Positions 15,596-22,564 of a stretch of DNA of 29,439 nucleotides are shown one piece after another. Both the position numbers and the translations under genes were made by a program. The DNA is from an uncultured Collinsella sp. (lineage in GTDB: Bacteria; Actinomycetota; Coriobacteriia; Coriobacteriales; Coriobacteriaceae), in contig CAAELJ010000146.1 of NCBI GenBank assembly GCA_900756725.1, forward strand, positions 1 through 29,439. The letters run 5' to 3'. The notes beneath the pieces were generated by a model. The model was not told the origin of the DNA. It saw only the letters and a program-made list of their open reading frames with translations, and made no database searches. Within the stretch, counting starts at the first letter, position 1. Every line of letters starts with the position of its first letter.

Positions 15596-16543
15596 ATGGG
15601 TATGCACACGACAAAGGTTGCAGTGGGCGAGGGCAAGTTTGCGCTCGAGGCCCAGCTGACGGTGACGCCGCGAGGCATGGCGGTGTACGCCTGCTCGCCG
15701 GAGTTTGCGCACCTGGGCGCCACGGCGCAGGCCATTCCGCGCCCCGAGCCCGGCCGTACGGCAACGGTGAGCATCCTGGCCGTTCCGTGCCATCGAGACG
15801 AGATCCCGGCGCACGATATCGCGGCGGCGCTGGCCACGCGCTTTGGCGTGCCGGTAGTTGCAAGCACGGGTTTTCATGTTGAACAAGCGAGCGGTGACGA
15901 CCTGCAGCGCGTGCTCGACACCACCAAGGAGCTCATCGCCGCGCTCGAGGAAGCCGCAGCCCGCATTCTGCGCGCCGGCTGGGATGAGGGCGGTGCGGGC
16001 GCCGAGGTCGTGGCGGTCGATGCTGCGACCGGCGAGGCGCTTGGCCCCGTCGACCGCATCGAGGCCCATGCTGGTGAGGGCATCCTGCATCAGGCATTTC
16101 TGACGCTTTTGGTCGAGGGCCGGGGCGAAGACGCGCGCCTGCTGCTCTGTCGCCGCAGTCCGCTCAAGCGCCTGTGGGGCGGGGTGCTGGCCGATAGCTG
16201 CGCCGGCCATCCGCTCCCCGGGGAAGACGTCGCGGCCGCCACGGCGCGCCGCATCAACGAAGAGCTCGGCATTACGCGCGAGCCCGATCAGCTCAAGCAC
16301 CTCGGACACGTGGTGTACCGCGAGGACCACGGCGACGGTCGCTGCGAGTGCGAATGGTGCGAGGTCTACCTTGCCCATGTTGAGCCGGGCGAGCTGCATA
16401 TCAACCAAGAGGAGATCTCGGAAGTGCGTCGCGTGGCTCCGTCCGAGCTCAAAGGCTACCTGCAGGGTCACCCCGAGCAGCTGGCCCCCTGGCTCCGCGA
16501 GGCCCTCGGCGACCCATTCATCCGCACGGCCCTCGCTATGTAA
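15596..16543 (+). CDS. fusion: LpdD-like prenyl-FMN chaperone domain + IPP isomerase-type Nudix domain
   Basis: 315 residues from the ATG at 15596, after GCAGGAG. Residues about 3-118 match the LpdD pattern (the D subunit of gallate decarboxylase, named as a prenylated-flavin chaperone): FALEAQLT, EFAHLGATAQA, PCHRDEIPAHDIAAAL and STGFHVEQASGDDL. Residues about 135-305 are a Nudix fold of the isopentenyl-diphosphate isomerase class. They keep the metal ligands His158, His165, His205, Glu251 and Glu253, and a Nudix box (Gly204-Ile226). Relative to the E. coli enzyme's CGHP, this protein has CAGHP, so Cys is shifted one place to 202 and the usual position is Ala203. UbiD and UbiX genes follow downstream. 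The domain may make or trim the dimethylallyl donor for UbiX; activity is inferred. Confidence 0.85.
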   Translation: MGMHTTKVAVGEGKFALEAQLTVTPRGMAVYACSPEFAHLGATAQAIPRPEPGRTATVSILAVPCHRDEIPAHDIAAALATRFGVPVVASTGFHVEQASGDDLQRVLDTTKELIAALEEAAARILRAGWDEGGAGAEVVAVDAATGEALGPVDRIEAHAGEGILHQAFLTLLVEGRGEDARLLLCRRSPLKRLWGGVLADSCAGHPLPGEDVAAATARRINEELGITREPDQLKHLGHVVYREDHGDGRCECEWCEVYLAHVEPGELHINQEEISEVRRVAPSELKGYLQGHPEQLAPWLREALGDPFIRTALAM

Positions 16544-16547
16544 AAAA

Positions 16548-16566
16548 GACAGTCCCTTTGCCACAT
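16548..16566. repeat. right half of the TGTGACAAAGGG palindrome (copy E)
   Basis: GACAGTCCCTTTGCCACAT follows the fusion-gene stop by 4 nt. The left arm is absent. It matches the core plus right arm of the full copies, with one change (GCCACAT for GTCACAT). Confidence 0.65.
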
Positions 16567-16568
16567 CC

Positions 16569-16637
16569 AAACCGTCACAACATTCGGCGAAAATCTCGAA
16601 AACGAGGAAAAGCGTCGAATGTTGTGACGGTTTTTGT
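16569..16637 (+). terminator. 18-bp perfect hairpin followed by T-run, end of the fusion gene
   Basis: 16569-16586 (AAACCGTCACAACATTCG) is the exact complement of 16616-16633. A 29-nt loop holds a small inner hairpin (CTCG-AAAA-CGAG). TTTTTG follows at the 3' side. It lies 25 nt after the stop codon, so a rightward terminator is the simplest reading. The stem is unusually long, and the loop is large for an intrinsic terminator. Confidence 0.6.
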
Positions 16638-16700
16638 CTAGGGAATCGCTTCTCATCCAAAAAATCCGCTTGACTGTATTGCCGCAACACAGCGCAACGT

Positions 16701-16731
16701 AAGGGGTGTCCGATAACGGGCGCCCCTTTTT
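16701..16731 (+). terminator. terminator-like hairpin in the leader of the SLC13-ubiD-ubiX unit
   Basis: 16701-16712 and 16717-16728 form a 12-bp stem with two G-U pairs, an ATAA loop, and a TTTTT tail (to 16731). It sits 54 nt before the carrier start, after a separate hairpin that already ends the previous gene. A TTGACT (16670-16675) lies upstream, but no good -10 follows. It could be a second terminator, or an attenuator if transcription starts before it. Confidence 0.55.
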
Positions 16732-16784
16732 AAGCGGCAACATGGCTGCGAATTCGGAGCGCCCCCAACAAGAAAGGTGGGGAG

Positions 16785-18242
16785 ATGGAAGCGGAAAAGA
16801 AGGCGTTTAAGATCACCAAGCGCGAAATTGGCTTTGTGCTGGGTATCGTTGTCTTTTTGCTGGTGAAGTTTCTTCCTTTGGCGGAGCTGAGCTCGACGGT
16901 CGAGCTCACGGTCGGCGGTCAGACCTGTCTGGCACTGACGCTCGCCACGGTGGTGTTCTGGGCATGCGGCGTGGCACAGCCGGGCTTTGTGGGCCTGCTC
17001 TACTGCGCACTGCTCGTCCTGTTCAAGGTGTGCGTGGACGACACGGGCGCCGCGAGCATCTCGGCGACGGTCGCCTCCACGTTTAGCTCGTGGACCAAGG
17101 CCACCATGTGGCTCGTCATCGGCGCCTACCTCATCGCCAGCGCGGTCAAGGAGTCGGGCCTGGGCGAGCGCATCGCCTACGCGTTCATGCTCAAGTTCGT
17201 GCGCGACGCCAAGTCGCTCATCATCTCGATCTTCGCGCTCACCTTTGTGCTGTCGCTGCTGATCCCGCATCCGTTCCCCCGCGCCTTCCTCATCCTCGCC
17301 GTCGTCTCGGTCATCGCCGAGTCCGCCGGCTACGGTGACGACGACAAGGGCAAGCTCGGCTTCCTCGTGTTTGCCGCTGCCGCCCCGGGCTCCATGTTCT
17401 TCCTGACGGGCGACTCCACGCTTAACCCGCTCGTTGCGCAGTACAGTGCCGAGGCCGGCGGCATGAGCCCGTCCTTCGTCGACTGGTTCCTGTACATGAG
17501 CGTGCCTATGCTGGTTGCGCTGCTGTGCACCCTGTTCCTGGGCCTTTTCCTCTTTAAGCCCAGCAAGGAGCTCGTCTACGATCGCGAGCAGATCGTGGCC
17601 AAGCAGGCCGCGCTCGGCAAGCTCTCCGTCAAGGAGATCCGCACCATCGTGTGGCTTGTCATCGCCATCGCGCTGTGGCTCACCGTCTCGGGCGACTATA
17701 TCGGCTGGGTCACCCTGGCCATTGGCGTTGCTCTCGCCATGCCCATCATCGGCGAAGTCCTCACTCCCGCCAGCTGGAACGCTGTCGACATCAAGTCCCT
17801 CATGTTCCTGACGGCCGCCATGGCCGTGGGCTCCGTGGGCGGTGCCACCGGCATGAACGCCTGGATCGCCGACGTCGTGCTCCCCAGCTCCGTGCCTGAG
17901 AACATCTTCCTGTTCGCCCTGCTCGTCGCCGCGCTTTCCATGATCATCCACATGTTCATGGGCTCGGTCATGGCCGTGCTCGGCGTGTGCGTGCCGGCAT
18001 TTATCAGCTTTGCCGCCGGCTCCAGCGTGAGCCCACTCGCCGTGGCGCTCATCGTCTTCACGTCCATCAACATCCACTACATCCTGCCGTTCCATAACCT
18101 GCCGATCCTTATCGGCGAAGGCAAGGACGCCGGCGGCTACACCTCCAAAGAGGCTATGCGCATGGGCATCCCCCTCACCGCGGTCGTCTTTGTCGTCGTG
18201 CTGGTCGAGGCCGCCTGGTTCCACCTCTTTGGCCTGATGTAA
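16785..18242 (+). CDS. SLC13/DASS-family anion symporter
   Basis: 485 residues with about 11-12 membrane helices and two internally similar halves, as in DASS carriers such as VcINDY. Notable segments are PHPFPRAFLI, GSMFFLTGDSTLNPLV (first substrate/Na+ hairpin region), MFLTAAMAVGSVGGATGMNA and NIHYILPFHNLPIL in the second half. The family moves di- and tricarboxylates, sulfate or related anions with sodium across the cytoplasmic membrane. AAAGG precedes the ATG. It is followed 142 nt later by ubiD and ubiX on the same strand, so the cargo may be the aromatic or unsaturated carboxylate decarboxylated by that pair. This is inference from context; decarboxylation plus anion uptake would consume a proton in the cell. 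Confidence 0.88.
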   Translation: MEAEKKAFKITKREIGFVLGIVVFLLVKFLPLAELSSTVELTVGGQTCLALTLATVVFWACGVAQPGFVGLLYCALLVLFKVCVDDTGAASISATVASTFSSWTKATMWLVIGAYLIASAVKESGLGERIAYAFMLKFVRDAKSLIISIFALTFVLSLLIPHPFPRAFLILAVVSVIAESAGYGDDDKGKLGFLVFAAAAPGSMFFLTGDSTLNPLVAQYSAEAGGMSPSFVDWFLYMSVPMLVALLCTLFLGLFLFKPSKELVYDREQIVAKQAALGKLSVKEIRTIVWLVIAIALWLTVSGDYIGWVTLAIGVALAMPIIGEVLTPASWNAVDIKSLMFLTAAMAVGSVGGATGMNAWIADVVLPSSVPENIFLFALLVAALSMIIHMFMGSVMAVLGVCVPAFISFAAGSSVSPLAVALIVFTSINIHYILPFHNLPILIGEGKDAGGYTSKEAMRMGIPLTAVVFVVVLVEAAWFHLFGLM

Positions 18243-18244
18243 GC

Positions 18245-18300
18245 GGTCGAGCGCCCCGGCTGTAAGCAGCCAAGCGCTTGAACTTCGAGTGGTCGAGCGC
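18245..18300. repeat. small repeats between carrier and ubiD
   Basis: GGTCGAGCGC occurs twice (18245-18254 and 18291-18300). Between the copies are a GGCTG-TAAG-CAGCC hairpin and the palindrome CAAGCGCTTG (18271-18280). No T-run is present, so read-through into ubiD is likely. Confidence 0.5.
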
Positions 18301-18384
18301 TCCATTTGTGAGCGCCGCGGCCCCATTACGTTACCCCGTCCGGCGGCACCCCGTCGCCGGACACTCTCCCGAAAGGAGTACGCC

Positions 18385-19872
18385 ATGTCCACTACCGATG
18401 CTTCCCAGATCCACGACCTGCGTTCCGCGCTCGACTTTTTGCGTGAGATGCCGGGCCAGCTGCTCGAGACCGACACCCAGGTCGATCCCGATGCCGAGGT
18501 CTCGGGCGTCTACCGTCACGTCGGTGCTGGCGGCACCGTCATGCGCCCGACCAAAGAGGGTCCGGCGATGGTCTTCAACAACGTCAAGGGCTTTGACGAC
18601 GCCAAGGTCTGCATCGGTATGCTTGCCAGCCGCAAGCGCGTTGCCGCCCTGCTCGACCTGGACGAGGAGCACCTGGGCCTCGAGATCGGCAAGCGCTTCG
18701 AGAACCTGATCGCCCCCGAGCAGATCGCCGAGGGCAAGCACGTCGACTGCCAGGAGGTCGTGTACAAGGCGACCGACGAGGGCTTTGACCTGCGCAAGAT
18801 CGTTCCCGCTCCCACCAACACGCCCGTTGACGGCGGCCCCTACATCACCATGGGCCTCGCCTATGGCACGAGCCCCGATGGCACCCAGTCCGACGTAACC
18901 ATCCACCGCTTCTCCTGCGTCGACAAGGACAAGCTCGCCATGTGGATCACCCCGGGCAGCCGTCACCTGGGTGCGTTCTTTGACGAGTACTGCCAGCGCG
19001 GCGAGGATATGCCCATCTCCATCTCCATCGGCCTGGACCCCGCCGTGTACATGTGCTGCGGCTTCGAGGCTCCCACCACGCCGCTCGGCTTCAACGAGCT
19101 GCAGATCGCCGGCGCCCTGCGCGGCCGCGCCGTCGAGCTTGCCGACTGCGTCACCGTTCCGCAGAAGTGCATTGCCAATGCCGAGTACGTGCTCGAGGGC
19201 TACCTCATGCACGACGAGACCATCAACGAGGATGTCAACGGCCACGGCTACGCCATGCCCGAGTTCCCCGGCTACACCGGTGGCGCCAAGGTCTGCCCGG
19301 TGATCAAGATCACCGCCGTCACCACGCGCGTCAACCCCATTATGGAGAGCTGCATCGGCCCTTCGCACGAGCACGTGTCCATGGCCGGTATCCCCACCGA
19401 GGCCTCCATCTACAAGATGGTCGAGACCGCTATCCCGGGCCGCCTGCTCAACGTTCACGCCGCTCCCTGCGGTGGCGGCAAGTTCGTTGCCATCATGCAG
19501 TTCAAGAAGTCGAGCAAAAATGACGAGGGCCGTCAGCGCAACGCCGCCATGCTCGCCTTCTCGGCGTTCTCCGAGCTCAAGCACGTCATCCTTGTCGACG
19601 AGGATGTCGACATCTTCGATATGAGCGACGTGATGTGGGCCATGACCACACGCTTCCAGGCCGACGTGGACCTCATCACCATCCCCGGTTGCCACTGCCA
19701 CGTGCTCGATCCGTCCAACGACCCCGCGTTCGATCCTTCGATCCGCGAGCACGGTATCGCCTGCAAGGCCATCTTCGACTGCACGGTTCCGTTTAACCTC
19801 AAGAAGAACTTCATCCGCTCGCAGTTCATGGAGATCGATGAAGAGAAGTGGGCCGCCGAGCTCGCCTTCTAG
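18385..19872 (+). CDS. UbiD-family decarboxylase (gallate/hydroxyarylic acid decarboxylase-like)
   Basis: 495 residues, the size of LpdC/UbiD proteins. Seen are SDVTIHRFS with the likely active-site Arg175, the conserved NAEYVLEGYL (265-274), and a long family C-terminal region with GCHCHVLDPS. UbiD enzymes use prenylated FMN to remove CO2 reversibly from aromatic or alpha,beta-unsaturated acids in the cytoplasm. GAAAGGAG precedes the ATG at 18385; an upstream extension to 18289 lacks family character. It is followed by ubiX after 33 nt, and an LpdD-like domain is encoded just upstream, so the trio matches lpdB-lpdC-lpdD gallate decarboxylase sets. I infer a phenolic acid such as gallate or protocatechuate, but the substrate cannot be fixed. 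Confidence 0.92.
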   Translation: MSTTDASQIHDLRSALDFLREMPGQLLETDTQVDPDAEVSGVYRHVGAGGTVMRPTKEGPAMVFNNVKGFDDAKVCIGMLASRKRVAALLDLDEEHLGLEIGKRFENLIAPEQIAEGKHVDCQEVVYKATDEGFDLRKIVPAPTNTPVDGGPYITMGLAYGTSPDGTQSDVTIHRFSCVDKDKLAMWITPGSRHLGAFFDEYCQRGEDMPISISIGLDPAVYMCCGFEAPTTPLGFNELQIAGALRGRAVELADCVTVPQKCIANAEYVLEGYLMHDETINEDVNGHGYAMPEFPGYTGGAKVCPVIKITAVTTRVNPIMESCIGPSHEHVSMAGIPTEASIYKMVETAIPGRLLNVHAAPCGGGKFVAIMQFKKSSKNDEGRQRNAAMLAFSAFSELKHVILVDEDVDIFDMSDVMWAMTTRFQADVDLITIPGCHCHVLDPSNDPAFDPSIREHGIACKAIFDCTVPFNLKKNFIRSQFMEIDEEKWAAELAF

Positions 19873-19905
19873 TAAGTAGCCCTACCAAGTAGTTAAGGAG
19901 TTGTC

Positions 19906-20484
19906 ATGCCTGAGTCTTCTGTTCGTCCCCGTCGCATTGTCGTTGGCGTGTCTGGCGCCAGCGGTGCGGCACTGGGCCTTGAATGCCTCAAATGCCTGCG
20001 CCAGGCCGGCGCTGAGTCGGCGCTTGTCGTCACGCGCGGGGGAGAGATCACCATCGAGCAGGAGCTCGGCATGACGCTCGACGAGTTTGCGTGCTATGCC
20101 GATGTGGTCTACGACAACAAGAACATTGGCGCTGCCATCGCAAGCGGCACCTATCCGGTCGACGGCATGATCGTGGCTCCCTGCTCCATGAAGACGCTCG
20201 CCGGCATCGCGAGCGGCTACAGCGAAAACCTGTTGCTGCGTGCGGCCGATGTGCAGATGAAAGAGCAGCGCCGCCTGGTGCTTATGGTGCGCGAGACGCC
20301 CTTCAGTGCGATCCATGTCGACAACATGGCACGCCTGGCGCGCGTGCCGGGCGTCATGCTCATGCCGCCCATGCTCACGTTTTACAACGGCCCCGCCACG
20401 CTCGATGAGGCGGTGCATCACATCGCCGCCAAGGCACTCGAGGCCGTCGGCGTGTCGTGCGCCAACTATAAGCGCTGGTCATAG
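19906..20484 (+). CDS. ubiX: UbiX-family flavin prenyltransferase
   Basis: 192 residues, normal for UbiX/LpdB. FMN-site motifs include VGVSGASGAALG (13-24), APCSMKTLAGIASGYSENLL (91-110), RAADVQMKE, LVLMVRETP and PPMLTFYNGP. The enzyme attaches a dimethylallyl group from dimethylallyl phosphate to reduced FMN, making the prenyl-FMN cofactor of UbiD. TAAGGAG lies six bases before the ATG. It is the last gene of the SLC13-ubiD-ubiX unit and is followed by an intrinsic terminator. Aromatic-acid versions are often called LpdB, BsdB or Pad1. Confidence 0.94.
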   Translation: MPESSVRPRRIVVGVSGASGAALGLECLKCLRQAGAESALVVTRGGEITIEQELGMTLDEFACYADVVYDNKNIGAAIASGTYPVDGMIVAPCSMKTLAGIASGYSENLLLRAADVQMKEQRRLVLMVRETPFSAIHVDNMARLARVPGVMLMPPMLTFYNGPATLDEAVHHIAAKALEAVGVSCANYKRWS

Positions 20485-20516
20485 GCATCTTTAGGGTAGG
20501 ATACGAGTAGTGTTTG

Positions 20517-20547
20517 AGCCCGCTGCCCCTGTGGGCGGCGGGCTTTT
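20517..20547 (+). terminator. intrinsic terminator after ubiX
   Basis: AGCCCGCTGCCC (20517-20528) pairs with 20533-20544 (one G-U pair) around a CTGT loop and runs into TTTT. It ends the ubiD-ubiX unit 32 nt after the ubiX stop and 29 nt before the MerR start. Confidence 0.85.
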
Positions 20548-20575
20548 CGTGTCAAAGGGTGTGTCGGGAGGACCT

Positions 20576-21442
20576 ATGCAGACGGGTATGTATGCGATTA
20601 GCGAGATGGCGAGCTTGTTTAACGTTTCGCGCCAAACGCTCATCTACTACGACAAGATCGGTCTGTTTAAACCCGCCGTGGTTAACGAAAAAGGCTACCG
20701 TTTCTATTCGCCCACGCAGATCCCGCTCATGCGTCTGATCTGCATGCTGCGCGACTTGGGACTGGAACTCGATGAGATCGATCGCCTGACCTCGACGTTC
20801 GACATTGGAGAGATGACCGATCACCTGCGCTCGCGGGTGCAGGCGCTCGACGAGCAGATTGCCGGGCTCAAAGCCGAGCGCGCGAGCGTGCAGGAGCGGC
20901 TGAGTTTTTACGACGAGGCGGTCTATTGGCGCGAGCGCGAGGGCAAACCGGAGCTCAAGCAATTCGAGCGCCGCTACGTGGTCTTTGAGGAGTTCCCGAG
21001 CGATATCGAGCGTGGCCGCTCGATGCTGCACCCCACGCTCATGCGGGCGATTCTGCGCATGCGTGCGCTCACGGGCACACGCCCCATGCGCGGTTGGGGC
21101 GCCATGCTGCGTCGCGAGGCGCTGCATTCCGACGACCCCATCGCCGGTGCCGGTTCCTTTGCCGTGTTGCCGCGTGGTGCCGAGGAAATACTGCCGAGCG
21201 ATCCTGCCGAGCTGGCGGAGATTGGCGTCGAGGTGCTGCCCGAGGGCACGTACCTGTGCATGAGTCGCTGGGGCATGCCGTACGAGCCCGAGGGTATCCG
21301 CGCCATCGTGGCCTGCATGGACAGGCACGCGCTCCAGCCCATCGGCAATGCTTTCGATTTTTGCTACCTGGACACCACGAGCTACGACGAGTCTCACCAA
21401 GAGGACTTCTGCTGTATCCAAATCCCCGTCGCCCTCAAATAA
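20576..21442 (+). CDS. MerR-family regulator with C-terminal effector-binding domain
   Basis: 288 residues from the ATG at 20576, which follows GGGAGG; a longer frame from 20510 would pass through the terminator hairpin. Residues about 3-75 are the MerR winged helix (YAISEMASLFNVSRQTLIYY, then FKPAVVNEKGYRFYS). The segment LRDLGLELDEI and a coiled coil follow (about 85-125). The last ~150 residues resemble a GyrI-like effector domain seen in BmrR/TipAL-type activators, which bind lipophilic or drug-like ligands. MerR proteins twist promoters with wide spacers. Its target is not evident: it might control the ubiD unit upstream or a distant promoter. Confidence 0.88.
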   Translation: MQTGMYAISEMASLFNVSRQTLIYYDKIGLFKPAVVNEKGYRFYSPTQIPLMRLICMLRDLGLELDEIDRLTSTFDIGEMTDHLRSRVQALDEQIAGLKAERASVQERLSFYDEAVYWREREGKPELKQFERRYVVFEEFPSDIERGRSMLHPTLMRAILRMRALTGTRPMRGWGAMLRREALHSDDPIAGAGSFAVLPRGAEEILPSDPAELAEIGVEVLPEGTYLCMSRWGMPYEPEGIRAIVACMDRHALQPIGNAFDFCYLDTTSYDESHQEDFCCIQIPVALK

Positions 21443-21443
21443 C

Positions 21444-21506
21444 TTGCGGTGAAATAGTCCCTAAATAGCTCGAGTGGGCGTGCAAACAGGAACTATTCCA
21501 CCGCAA
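21444..21506. repeat. 18-bp imperfect inverted repeat after the MerR gene
   Basis: TTGCGGTGAAATAGTCC (21444-21460) and GGAACTATTCCACCGCAA (21489-21506) pair with two imperfect positions, around a loop of about 28 nt. It begins at the MerR stop codon. No T-tail follows, so terminator function is unclear. Confidence 0.6.
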
Positions 21507-21511
21507 CTTCG

Positions 21512-21542
21512 ATGCGACAAAGGAGCAGTCCCTTTATCGCAT
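21512..21542. repeat. TGTGACAAAGGG palindromic repeat, copy F (variant with changed arms)
   Basis: ATGCGACAAAGG (21512-21523) pairs with CCTTTATCGCAT (21531-21542) except for one pair. Compared with the usual TGTGAC/GTCACA arms, both arms carry the matching change TGCGA/TCGCA, which keeps the pairing. Confidence 0.75.
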
Positions 21543-21618
21543 TCCGTGCGAGCTCCAGCGCCATCTGCGGGTATAAGGCTAACAAGTGTTTATTTGCGAG
21601 GCCTAAGGGGCGCCCCGT

Positions 21619-22485
21619 ATGGATATCGATAACTTTGAATGGTGGTATAGCGAGGGCGAGGCTCCGGACGAGGAGTGGGACGAGCCCGCGCCGTGTGACG
21701 TGTCGAGCGACGAGGACGGGACCGGCAACGATGCCGTCGAGACGGATGCCGCCTCCGATGCCGCCGAGCCCCTGACTTTTGAACAGGCCTGGGCTCAGGC
21801 CGAGGCCGACGAGGCAAAGGCCGATGCCACGGCCACGCTGGGTGAGCCAGCCGACATGTCCATTTCGCCGGCAAAGACCCCGCAACCGCGCCACACCATC
21901 GACCCCGGCAGTACGGCATCTTTCAGCATTCTCGACGTGCCCGCGCAAGGCGCCCAGGCGCCTGCGCCCACGCATCGCCCCGACCTGGCTCGTGAGGAAG
22001 ACGCGGGCCGCCGTTCTCCGCTCGGCCCCATCCTCATCGCCTTCATGGCCGGCGTTATCGCCTGCTCGGCAATCGGCAGCATCTGGGGTCATGTCGAGCG
22101 GCAGCGCCAAGACGCCGCCAAGGTCGAGATGTCCGTCGAGCAATCGCTCAGCCGCACGCGCTCGGTGCATGTGTCGGTCGAGGTTAAGGACGGCGCGACG
22201 TGGAATACCGCGCGCGGCGACAGCCAAATGCTCGTCCATATCGTGGGCCGCACGCTCAGGGGACAAGCAATCGACGAGTACCAATACGTCAATTCCGAAG
22301 GTGACGGTATCGAGCTCAAGCCCGGCGACTACGAGCTCACGGTCGATGAGCCGCCCGTCGCCACCGACGGCACGCGTTACCGCGCCTCAAAGCGCATGGT
22401 CCCGGTGAGTTTTAATTCGCAAGCACCCGATACGGTCGATAGCGCGCCGCAGGGTGGGTTTGACCTTTATGCTATTGCTCAATAA
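21619..22485 (+). CDS. single-pass membrane protein with acidic N-terminus, function unknown
   Basis: 288 residues; I recognise no family. The first ~130 are rich in Asp, Glu and Ala (for example DEEWDEPAP), low in hydrophobic residues and probably disordered. One membrane helix (PLGPILIAFMAGVIACSAIG, about residues 133-152) precedes a C-terminal domain of about 130 residues. That domain starts VEMSVEQSLSRT, has alternating beta-like strands (VHVSVEVKDGATW) and may be an Ig-like or CnaB-like fold. With positive charges (AGRR) on the N side, the helix should put the C-terminal domain outside the cell. AGGGG lies about 8 nt before the ATG. No operon partner is obvious; the gene stands alone between two repeats and the epimerase gene. 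Confidence 0.75.
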   Translation: MDIDNFEWWYSEGEAPDEEWDEPAPCDVSSDEDGTGNDAVETDAASDAAEPLTFEQAWAQAEADEAKADATATLGEPADMSISPAKTPQPRHTIDPGSTASFSILDVPAQGAQAPAPTHRPDLAREEDAGRRSPLGPILIAFMAGVIACSAIGSIWGHVERQRQDAAKVEMSVEQSLSRTRSVHVSVEVKDGATWNTARGDSQMLVHIVGRTLRGQAIDEYQYVNSEGDGIELKPGDYELTVDEPPVATDGTRYRASKRMVPVSFNSQAPDTVDSAPQGGFDLYAIAQ

Positions 22486-22564
22486 CTGCGCCTGCCGCTC
22501 AGCCCTGCTGCCAAGAGTGGGACAATAACCCTCGACACTGTTGTTTACTTTTGGAGGAAGTAGC

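Noticed and set aside
15435..15863. Longer N-terminus for the DHA1 MFS carrier
   Set aside because: It reads through the palindromic repeat and the start of the divergent fusion gene, and adds no membrane or domain features.
16653..18476. 607-codon open frame on the minus strand opposite the SLC13 carrier
   Set aside because: Low-complexity His/Asp/Glu/Arg composition and exact opposition to a membrane protein mark it as a codon-bias artefact. The same applies to frames opposite ubiD (18331-19752), the ABC genes (5148-6500) and the binding protein (23683-24879).
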